From: JBDHZU01 sp039812085
GTDB taxonomy: Bacteria; Actinomycetota; Actinomycetes; S36-B12; UBA10799
Direction of reading: 5' to 3'
Assembly: GCA_039812085.1 (NCBI GenBank)
Contig: JBDHZU010000027.1
Location: forward strand, 1 to 17,967
DNA length: 17,967 nucleotides
Positions 8,080 to 14,171 of the stretch are shown here, piece after piece. The stretch's first letter is position 1; each line of letters begins with the position of its first letter. Below the pieces are notes generated by a model that was not told where the DNA came from, ran no database searches, and saw only the letters and a list, made by a program, of their open reading frames with translations. Position numbers and translations under genes: made by a program.

Positions 8080-8246
8080 GAGAACGCCTTGGAAATGAGT
8101 GACAGCAACAGATTTTGCACATCAGGACTGGTCAGCACCTTGATGAGCAACCCAGCCAATCCAGTCGCCGCCACCGTGCCAACCGCGTACTCCGCCGTCG
8201 ACATTCCCTTGTCTTGCCGTGCAATTCGCGCAAGTGCTTTGGACAT
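8067..8246 (-). CDS. Flp-like pilin, DUF4244 (Rv3656c-like)
   Basis: The putative major pilin of the cluster, only 59 residues: a short basic leader (MSKALARIARQDKG), then MSTAEYAVGTVAATG and a hydrophobic helix, ending KAFSWIF. A prepilin peptidase would be expected to cut after Gly14, leaving Glu19 at position +5 and Tyr20 at +6, as in Flp pilins. The pattern KGMSTAEYAVGTVAA matches the actinobacterial DUF4244 family. The start ATG 8246 has AAGGA about 8 bases upstream; longer readings upstream run through leader hairpins and are not family-like. It is flanked by RNA hairpins on both sides, and the upstream gap to tadC is 135 bases, while all other spacings in the cluster are overlaps. I infer a separate and stronger expression level. 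Confidence 0.88.
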   Translation of the reverse strand: MSKALARIARQDKGMSTAEYAVGTVAATGLAGLLIKVLTSPDVQNLLLSLISKAFSWIF

Positions 8247-8264
8247 GATGTGTTCCTTCCCCCG

Positions 8265-8333
8265 ACGAGCCGACCGGTTGTCGGCCTCGTGGAAAGACTG
8301 TGGCGCTGACTGCCTCACTGAGTCAGGCCAGCG
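8265..8333 (-). promoter_or_regulatory. Hairpins in the pilin leader
   Basis: Two inverted repeats lie in the leader upstream of the pilin start. The first pairs 8265-8274 (ACGAGCCGAC) with 8280-8290, leaving one bulged base and a 5-base loop. The second pairs 8306-8311 (CTGACT) with 8321-8326 (AGTCAG), with possible outer pairs CGCT/AGCG at 8304-8307 and 8330-8333. They may end tadC transcription, mark an RNA processing site or stabilise pilin mRNA; no promoter boxes are clear. Confidence 0.45.
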
Positions 8334-8381
8334 AACAGCCATCTGTTGAGAATGAGAAGCCGCGCGATTGCTGTGGATGAC

Positions 8382-9116
8382 TTAGCCGCCTAATAGCTGC
8401 GTGACAAGGCTTGCGATCACAGGCACCACACCAAGGAGAATGAAGGCAGGTAAGAAACAGGCACCCAACGGCCCGACTGTGCGTACACCCGCGGATTTGG
8501 CGCGTTCTTGTAGTCCAGCGCGCAGGGTGGAGCGCTGTTCGTTGGCGACCTCTAACAACAAGTCGGCTAATGGTGCTCCGCTAACCGTCGATCGCGTGAA
8601 CGCTCTGGCAATCGGAGCCAGTGGCTGCACCGCAGCGAGTCTCGACCATTCCGTCAGTGGATCTGCTCCCAGTCTGATCCGAGCCGCTGACTCGGCCAGT
8701 AGTTGTTGGGTGGGTCCGCCCACTGCATCAGCAACTGCAGCCATCGCAGTGTGAGTTGAGGCCCCAACGACGAGACAACACGACAACAAATCCGCCACCA
8801 GCGGAGCATCACGTTCGATTTGCTGCCGCCGAGTCCGGATGGAAGCAGGTTCCATCACACCGATGCCGAGATGAACGGCACCGGCCACCACCGCTCCCAG
8901 AACCATCCCGACCAAACCCGTCACGATGGCCCAACAGGACAGTCCGGCGATGAGTGCAGCAAGCAAACGGATCTGAGGAAGCCGGGTCTGCGGTGCCATC
9001 AACTCTGCAGGTTGTGCAGTCGACTCATCAGTCGGTTGGCCAAGTACCCGAATCGGTGGACTGAACCACACTGCCGATGCTGTTCCCATCAGCACGGCGA
9101 CAAGCACTGTGGTCAT
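8382..9116 (-). CDS. tadC: TadC-like inner-membrane platform protein (type II secretion F domain)
   Basis: One of two polytopic platform proteins that work with the TadA ATPase to assemble the pilus in the cytoplasmic membrane. The 244-residue form starts at ATG 9116, which overlaps the tadB stop by 4 bases (ATGA); the longer upstream reading is only a shadow of tadB in another frame. It has an N-terminal membrane helix (about 1-20), a pair of helices near 50-85, a cytoplasmic T2SF segment (about 100-215, with RDAPLVADLLSCCLVVGAS), and a C-terminal pair including LPAFILLGVVPVIASLV. It corresponds to Rv3657c by position and type. Confidence 0.85.
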   Translation of the reverse strand: MTTVLVAVLMGTASAVWFSPPIRVLGQPTDESTAQPAELMAPQTRLPQIRLLAALIAGLSCWAIVTGLVGMVLGAVVAGAVHLGIGVMEPASIRTRRQQIERDAPLVADLLSCCLVVGASTHTAMAAVADAVGGPTQQLLAESAARIRLGADPLTEWSRLAAVQPLAPIARAFTRSTVSGAPLADLLLEVANEQRSTLRAGLQERAKSAGVRTVGPLGACFLPAFILLGVVPVIASLVTQLLGG

Positions 9117-9826
9117 AACCCGGCTGCCTGCCGTGCGACACCTCGAACGATCCGAGAACTCCACCACAAACCAACAGCTTCGAAGGCAAGGCCCAGGGTC
9201 AGAACGGTTAGACCAATTGGTCCACTGGTCAACCACTCGATAGGGGAAGCACCAAGCGCATTGCCCAACACGATGCCGATGACAGGTAGTCCAGCCAGGA
9301 TGCGAGCGGTCGCGCGAGCGCCAGCAAGTTCGGCGGACAAGCTCAAGGTGACCGTTCGTGCCTCCGCACTCGATCTCGCGAGTCGGGCAACCGCGTCGGC
9401 CAAGCTGGCCCCCGACTGCTCTCCCACCTGCCAAATAGCAGCGAGACTCGTGAGAACGGGCAGCCCGTTAATGCGCGCGTCCATCCGCAAAGCTGCCGGA
9501 ACATCGGCAGCCAATCTGGCAGCCGACGCTGCCACCGGGCACATACAAATAGCTGTCGATGAATCGAACTGTTCGGCCGCCCGGATCAATGCCGTTCGTG
9601 CGGGTAGTCCCGCCCGTAGTTCAGCCGCGAGCGCGTTCAACAGTTCAACGACATGTTGTCCTTGCCGTTTACGCATGCGCCTGCGGATCCACCATTTCGA
9701 TACCGAATGCAGGGGATTGAACATCGGAGTTGGCGACACGGAATGGCTTACCTGGATTCGTCGGCCAGCAGGCGTTGTCAGTAGCCAGGTAGCAACGGCT
9801 AGTAACGCAGCGGCAGTGATCAGCAT
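9113..9826 (-). CDS. tadB: TadB-like inner-membrane platform protein (type II secretion F domain)
   Basis: Second platform protein of the Tad system, 237 residues. A hydrophobic N-terminus (MLITAAALLAVATWLL) is followed by a basic RRRMRKRQGQ segment at about 48-57 and the T2SF domain with HVVELLNALAAELRAGLPA. The C-terminal membrane helices are around GLPVIGIVLGNALG and GLTVLTLGLAFEAVG. The start overlaps the tadA stop by 7 bases and its own stop overlaps tadC by 4, so these proteins are translationally coupled and likely made in equal amounts. It corresponds to Rv3658c. Confidence 0.86.
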   Translation of the reverse strand: MLITAAALLAVATWLLTTPAGRRIQVSHSVSPTPMFNPLHSVSKWWIRRRMRKRQGQHVVELLNALAAELRAGLPARTALIRAAEQFDSSTAICMCPVAASAARLAADVPAALRMDARINGLPVLTSLAAIWQVGEQSGASLADAVARLARSSAEARTVTLSLSAELAGARATARILAGLPVIGIVLGNALGASPIEWLTSGPIGLTVLTLGLAFEAVGLWWSSRIVRGVARQAAGL

Positions 9827-10995
9827 CCGGATTCCATCGCAGGTGATCGACTGTTGGATTCCAGCCGCGCGAGCAATTGATCGCTCCCCGGTAAGAGCTG
9901 GACTCCTGCTATGTCAAAACTGACTGCGGGAACTGCGCGAACCAACCCGTTCTCACCACGTTCGATGACATGGATGCCAGAAATTCGCCGGACACCGTCA
10001 CGATCTCGATCAATGTGTACGACAGCGTCCAGACCGGCGGCAACTTGCGAGTGCAATGCTTCTCGGTTCATGCCGGCCGCTAACGCCAGCGCCTCCAGTC
10101 GGGCAGGTACATCAGCAGCCGAGTTGGCATGCACGGTTCCACAGCCACCTTCATGTCCAGTGTTCAATGCCGCGAGTAGGTCAACCACCTCAGCTCCGCG
10201 CACCTCACCCACCACCAGCCGGTCTGGTCTCATCCGGAGGGCTTGACGAACCAAGTCACGCAAACTGATGTGGCCGCGCCCTTCAACATTGGCTGGACGC
10301 GCTTCTAACCGGACAACATGGGGATGCGCAGGATCAAGTTCTCCGGAGTCCTCCACGATCAGGATTCGATCGGCCGGATTGACGATGGAAAGCAACGCAC
10401 TGAGCAAGGTGGTCTTACCGGTTCCGGTACCGCCAGAAATCAGCACGGCGCAGCGGTGGTCGATCAACGCTCGTAACCAAGCCGCTCCGGCCTGAGGCAA
10501 AGTTCCTCGCTCGACCAACTCCGTAAGCGTGAACACTCGTCGCCGTGGAATTCGCAGACTGATACAGGTTCCATGCGGAGAAACCGGCGGCAAGATGGCG
10601 TGCAGTCTCACCCCGGAAGCTAGCCGTGCATCTACGAACGGAGTGGCATCGTCCAGCCTTCTGCCTGCACTGACCGCCAACCGTTGCGCGAGTCGCCGAA
10701 CTGCCTCCTCTGAGGAGAACCTCACGGCAGATTGTTGGAGTCCATCACCGGCATCCATCCACACTGACTCCGGCCCGTTCACCAACACATCCGTGACACC
10801 CGGCTGATTCAGCAATACGTCCAACGGACCGGCACCAGTCAGTTCAGATCGCAGATCACTGACAAGTCGGGCGAGGTCATCCTCGGACACGATGACGCCG
10901 AGTGAACGCACCGCGTCTGCCACTGTCGAATCAGTGGCCGCGGTCTGTTCAACGGTGAGCCGTTGACGAACCTGATCAATCAGATCGGTATTCAT
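9820..10995 (-). CDS. tadA: TadA/CpaF-type secretion ATPase
   Basis: Hexameric ATPase that powers Tad/Flp pilus assembly on the cytoplasmic face of the membrane. The 391-residue protein has every expected box: Walker A GGTGTGKTT (188-196), Asp box ILIVEDSGEL (211-220), Walker B RLVVGEVRG (259-267, Glu264) and His box GHEGGCGTVHANS (280-292). The N-terminal domain (about 30-150) has the usual GAGPLDVLLNQPGVTDVLVNG pattern, split here as GAGPLD then VTDVLVNG. The start ATG overlaps the ssd stop by 4 bases. The length is typical for actinobacterial CpaF-like enzymes; it corresponds to Rv3659c and looks intact. Confidence 0.93.
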   Translation of the reverse strand: MNTDLIDQVRQRLTVEQTAATDSTVADAVRSLGVIVSEDDLARLVSDLRSELTGAGPLDVLLNQPGVTDVLVNGPESVWMDAGDGLQQSAVRFSSEEAVRRLAQRLAVSAGRRLDDATPFVDARLASGVRLHAILPPVSPHGTCISLRIPRRRVFTLTELVERGTLPQAGAAWLRALIDHRCAVLISGGTGTGKTTLLSALLSIVNPADRILIVEDSGELDPAHPHVVRLEARPANVEGRGHISLRDLVRQALRMRPDRLVVGEVRGAEVVDLLAALNTGHEGGCGTVHANSAADVPARLEALALAAGMNREALHSQVAAGLDAVVHIDRDRDGVRRISGIHVIERGENGLVRAVPAVSFDIAGVQLLPGSDQLLARLESNSRSPAMESGC

Positions 10996-12086
10996 GCTGA
11001 CCCTTGCAACTGTTCCAGCAACGGTTGCTCGAGACGGTCGAGAACAGCCTGAGCAGTCTTTGCCAACGGCCCACGCGATGTACCCGGTGGCAACGCCGCC
11101 GCCAGATCTGCCGCAACTTTGGGGTCATCTCGCATGGTGACCAACACCGGCACATTCAGGTGCCCAGCGATCTCAGCTACACGAACGTGCCTGCGTCTGG
11201 TCTGACGAACGACTAGCTCGATGCTTCTCCCCCGCCATGACTCCTGACTGAGTAGCCGATGTGCCGCAGCCACACTGCGGTAGTCGTCACTTACTAACAG
11301 GACAACCAACTCGCAATGATCGAGTGCCGCCTCAGCAACGGGGCTTGACCGCGGAACATCCACCACGACTCGATGGTGGACTGATCGCAATGCCGTCACG
11401 GTCGCAGCAATAGCGGGAGCCGGTAGGGCACCCGAACCCGTGCCGAGCCAACTCAAAACTCGAACGCCGTTCACCTCTGGGAGGGCATCGCTCAGGGTGT
11501 GTCCAGCGACTCGTCCCGACAGATCGCAGACATCAGCCCAACTCACCCCCTGGGCGTGGTCATCACCAAGCAGGACATCGAGCCCAGCAGCTACCGGATC
11601 GAGGTCAACCACTGCACTCGCCTGCGAGTGAACACTCGCGCGAGCAGCGATTGCTGCTGCGAGACAACTTGCCCCCACACCGCCAGCAGCCCCCACGACA
11701 GCTACTGCGATTCCCTCATTGGTGGACTCACTGACAGAACCGAGCATGGCGTCGGCCAACAATCGTTCGCCGATGGGCAGTTCCACCACACTGCTGGCCC
11801 CAATTCGGACTGCAGCACGCCACATTGCATCTGTGCGTTGACCACGACCGACCACAACAACACCGTCACGCCGCGGCAGTACCCAATCGTCGAGTTGTTC
11901 GGCAAGCTCATGGCCGACGATGACCAACGCCGCACGCGCCCACTGAGCCCGCATCGACATCAGGGTTGTCGCTGCGGTTGCCTGCACATCGCAACCAGCG
12001 GCGATCCGGTCGAGTTCTTCCAGCAGAGTGGGGTCTTCACTAGCGATCAGCACCTTGCCAGTCAGCGACTTACCTTCGTCATCCAT
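10992..12086 (-). CDS. ssd: Ssd/CpaE-like MinD-family protein (septum-site-determining type)
   Basis: First gene of the Tad cluster; relatives (Rv3660c, CpaE/TadZ) localise the pilus machinery, and the mycobacterial one affects septation. The 364-residue protein has a receiver-like N-terminal part (about 10-115) and a MinD/ParA-like fold with VVDLDPVAAGLDVLLG (159-174) and VVVDVPRS. Its Walker A equivalent is AGGVGAS (134-140): both lysines of the deviant KGGxGK[ST] motif are alanine, so ATP hydrolysis is unlikely. The ATG 12086 start has only a weak ribosome binding site. The operon promoter should lie in 12087-12187, downstream of the neighbouring gene's terminator, but I see no clear boxes there. 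Confidence 0.86.
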   Translation of the reverse strand: MDDEGKSLTGKVLIASEDPTLLEELDRIAAGCDVQATAATTLMSMRAQWARAALVIVGHELAEQLDDWVLPRRDGVVVVGRGQRTDAMWRAAVRIGASSVVELPIGERLLADAMLGSVSESTNEGIAVAVVGAAGGVGASCLAAAIAARASVHSQASAVVDLDPVAAGLDVLLGDDHAQGVSWADVCDLSGRVAGHTLSDALPEVNGVRVLSWLGTGSGALPAPAIAATVTALRSVHHRVVVDVPRSSPVAEAALDHCELVVLLVSDDYRSVAAAHRLLSQESWRGRSIELVVRQTRRRHVRVAEIAGHLNVPVLVTMRDDPKVAADLAAALPPGTSRGPLAKTAQAVLDRLEQPLLEQLQGSA

Positions 12087-12182
12087 GCGTCGATCGTCTG
12101 GGTGGTGGTCTGGTTGGTGCCGACCACGCCTAACTCACTTGTGGAGAACGAGCTCGACCATTACCGCTGTGGAAATAGTCCG

Positions 12183-12223
12183 AAAACGAACAGCCACCCA
12201 CCGAAATCAGTGAGTGGCTGTTC
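12183..12223 (-). terminator. Intrinsic terminator of the basic secreted-protein gene
   Basis: Arms 12188-12203 and 12208-12223 pair over 16 positions. In the minus-strand transcript the only two mismatches become G-U wobbles. The loop is 4 bases, and a short T-run (GTTTTC) follows. The stem begins 14 bases after the stop codon of the gene at 12238-12846. It insulates ssd from that gene. Confidence 0.88.
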
Positions 12224-12237
12224 AAAGTACGAGTCGG

Positions 12238-12846
12238 CTATGTCAATGGTTTAACGGCCCAACCAATCGCACCAGACTCTGGTGATCCGAGCATGAGCGT
12301 GTTGACAACTTTCCCGCGCGGGAGACTGCCTGACCGCGGATTGACGACCTTCTTCGCAGCCGCGGTCATCTTCGCCCAAGAAGGCAAGGTCTTCACTGAG
12401 CCAACAGTGATCATTGTGATTCGCGCACCGCGTTGCGCAACGACGGCGCGAATCCGGACACCGTCAATCTTCACGGAAACCTTGGCAAGACGATTGGGTC
12501 CGGACTTCGAAGTCTTAACGGTGCCCATGTGCTGCGCCTTGAAACTCTTCACACCAGATGTGAATGCCTTCTTACCTGCCGAACTTGAGGACATTCGAGA
12601 CGCAACGGTGAGCATGTCCATCGTGTAGTTCTTCTTCACCCAAGCCGACTTACTGCACTTGGTGAAGCCAAGCGACCGACACGAGCCCGGTGAGACCTTC
12701 TTCCACTTGCCGGTCAGCTTCAGAGTCGCTGGTTTGGGCATCGGTGTTTTCCGCGCTGCTTGAGCTGGAGCTATTGCTCCGGCCAGCAGCATGGCACTAG
12801 TCGCAAAGACCGCAAGCACGCTGACCATCAACTTTCGTACGGACAC
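12238..12846 (-). CDS. Unrecognised basic secreted protein
   Basis: I do not recognise the family. The 202-residue product has a clean signal peptide: basic MSVRK, a hydrophobic core (about 6-24) and a signal peptidase site after AQA (residue 30). The mature part of about 172 residues is rich in Lys, Ser, Val and Met and has very few acidic residues, so it is strongly basic. It has only two cysteines, C56 and C64 (SCRSLGFTKC), which could form a small disulfide loop. The GTG start at 12846-12844 is set by a GGAGG site 5-6 bases upstream. It has its own terminator, and a 19-base inverted repeat lies in its leader. A cell-wall or nucleic-acid-binding role is possible but only inferred from charge. 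Confidence 0.8.
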   Translation of the reverse strand: MSVRKLMVSVLAVFATSAMLLAGAIAPAQAARKTPMPKPATLKLTGKWKKVSPGSCRSLGFTKCSKSAWVKKNYTMDMLTVASRMSSSSAGKKAFTSGVKSFKAQHMGTVKTSKSGPNRLAKVSVKIDGVRIRAVVAQRGARITMITVGSVKTLPSWAKMTAAAKKVVNPRSGSLPRGKVVNTLMLGSPESGAIGWAVKPLT

Positions 12847-12860
12847 TGTCGCCTCCCGAC

Positions 12861-12879
12861 TGATCTCCCAGTGAGATCA
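12861..12879. promoter_or_regulatory. 19-base inverted repeat upstream of the secreted-protein gene
   Basis: TGATCTC at 12861-12867 and GAGATCA at 12873-12879 are perfect inverted copies around a 5-base spacer. The site lies 14 to 33 bases upstream of the GTG start, just ahead of its ribosome binding site, in the intergenic region shared with the divergent thiamine operon. It could be an operator for a dimeric regulator, or a short leader hairpin. No regulator gene is next to it. Confidence 0.45.
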
Positions 12880-12936
12880 CGGGTGTCAGCGTATTGATCA
12901 ACCCAGGCGCAAAGCGCAGTGAAAACACCGCGCCTG

Positions 12937-12964
12937 TTCAACATCGCGATGAAGGCGATAACGT
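12937..12964 (+). promoter_or_regulatory. Candidate promoter of the thiamine operon
   Basis: A TTCAAC at 12937-12942 and a TAACGT at 12959-12964 with a 16-base spacer would start transcription near 12971, exactly where the TPP aptamer begins. The boxes are weak matches to the housekeeping consensus, so the position is supported mainly by its fit to the riboswitch. Confidence 0.3.
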
Positions 12965-12970
12965 ACGGAA

Positions 12971-13084
12971 CGCACTCGGGGAGTCCAGGCCGACTGGACT
13001 GAGAAGGATTCCGGTGATCACACGATCACGGCGCATCCGACCCGCCACACCTGATCTGGGTCATACCAGCGGAGGGAACGTGTC
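12971..13084 (+). promoter_or_regulatory. TPP (thiamine pyrophosphate) riboswitch
   Basis: The conserved THI-element blocks appear in order: ACTCGGGG (12974-12981); a P3 hairpin AGTCCAG/CTGGACT (12982-12988 with 12994-13000); CTGAGA (12999-13004); CACCTGATCTGG (13048-13059); and ATACCAGCGGAGGGAA (13064-13078). An additional perfect hairpin GTGATC/GATCAC (13014-13029) extends the optional P3a arm. The GGAGGG at 13071-13076 is both part of the conserved aptamer 3' end and the thiB ribosome binding site, so bound TPP should block translation directly. No terminator hairpin lies between aptamer and gene, which also points to translational control. Confidence 0.96.
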
Positions 13085-13088
13085 TGAC

Positions 13089-14171
13089 ATGTCCATGCGC
13101 ATGCGCACCTTGTTTATTACTTCTGCCGCTATCGGCACACTCGCTCTGGCCGGATGCGGAGCAAGCTCATCGTCATCACCAACACCTACCGGTTCGCCGT
13201 CGGGAACGGTCACGCTAGTGACACACGATTCCTACGCCATCTCCGACAGCGTGCTGGCCGACTTCACCAAGCAGACAGGCGTCACCGTCAAAATCAATAA
13301 AACCGGCGATGCCGCGGCGATGGTCAACCGAGCGATTCTGACCAAGGGAAGTCCTGAAGGGGACGCTTTGTTCGGCATCGACAACAACTTGTTGTCCCGC
13401 GGGCTGGATAGCGGGCTGTTTCAGTCCTACCAACCGTCTGCTGCTAGCCAAATTCCCCAGACCTACCAGCTAGACCCCAGCCACACCGTGACTCCGATCG
13501 ACCATGCAGATGTCTGCGTGAACTACGACAAGACCTACTTCACCAGCCACAACCTGACAGTTCCTCAGACATTGGATGACCTGACCAAACCGGAATACAA
13601 GAACTTGCTGGTCGTCCAGAATCCTTCGACCTCGACACCAGGTCTGGCGTTCATGTTGGCGACTGTCGCGAAGTACGGCCAAGACGGATTCGCCAACTAC
13701 TGGCAATCTTTGAAAAACAACGGCGTCAAAGTGGAGAACAGTTGGTCGGTTGCCTACGACAAACAATTCTCTGGCGGTTCGGGTAAGGGTCCGTATCCAC
13801 TCGTCGTCTCGTACGACACCTCTCCGCCCGCGTCTGTCGTGTACGCGCAGAACCCGCCTAAAGATGGAATTGCAACAACTGGCGTACTGACTGATACCTG
13901 CTACGGACAAGTCGAATTCGCGGGTGTGCTGGCGAATGCGAAAAATCCTCGCGCAGCGCAGGCGTTTATCGACTTCATGTTGACCAAGCAGTACCAAGCG
14001 GATCTGCCTCTGCAACAGTTCGTCTTCCCGGTCATGCCAGATACGCCGTTGCCTGAGGTCTTCACCAAGAACGTGACTTCACCGGAGCATCCGTTCGTGC
14101 TGCCGGCGACTGAGGTAAATACCAACCGGGACGCATGGGTGCAGACATGGACCAACACCGTCCAGCACTAG
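13089..14171 (+). CDS. thiB: Thiamine ABC transporter substrate-binding lipoprotein
   Basis: Binds thiamine (or its phosphates) outside the membrane and hands it to ThiPQ. Starting at ATG 13089, the 360-residue protein has a lipoprotein signal with lipobox LAGC (Cys23), a Ser/Thr/Pro-rich linker, and the ThiB/TbpA opening TVTLVTHDSYAISDSVL. This is followed by GDAAAMVNRAILTKGSPEGD and FGIDNNLLSRGLDSG, which are hallmark stretches of the family. GTG 13080 is in frame but only 3 bases from the ribosome binding site and inside the aptamer; ATG 13095 is also possible. The open frame extends further upstream to 12894, but that part runs through the riboswitch and is not coding. Its end overlaps thiP by 37 bases (or 25 from the second ATG). 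Confidence 0.93.
   Translation: MSMRMRTLFITSAAIGTLALAGCGASSSSSPTPTGSPSGTVTLVTHDSYAISDSVLADFTKQTGVTVKINKTGDAAAMVNRAILTKGSPEGDALFGIDNNLLSRGLDSGLFQSYQPSAASQIPQTYQLDPSHTVTPIDHADVCVNYDKTYFTSHNLTVPQTLDDLTKPEYKNLLVVQNPSTSTPGLAFMLATVAKYGQDGFANYWQSLKNNGVKVENSWSVAYDKQFSGGSGKGPYPLVVSYDTSPPASVVYAQNPPKDGIATTGVLTDTCYGQVEFAGVLANAKNPRAAQAFIDFMLTKQYQADLPLQQFVFPVMPDTPLPEVFTKNVTSPEHPFVLPATEVNTNRDAWVQTWTNTVQH

Noticed and set aside
9117..9434. N-terminal extension of the tadC reading frame (106 codons)
   Set aside because: This stretch is out-of-frame tadB sequence; the ATG at 9116 with a 4-base overlap and a hydrophobic start is the family-like beginning.
8820..9923. A 367-codon plus-strand open frame
   Set aside because: Antisense to tadC, tadB and the end of tadA, which are clear family members; the translation is Arg/Pro/Ser-rich with no domain.
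12894..13088. N-terminal extension of the thiB reading frame
   Set aside because: It runs through the TPP aptamer, and a proper lipoprotein signal starts only at 13089; the upstream residues look like untranslated leader.
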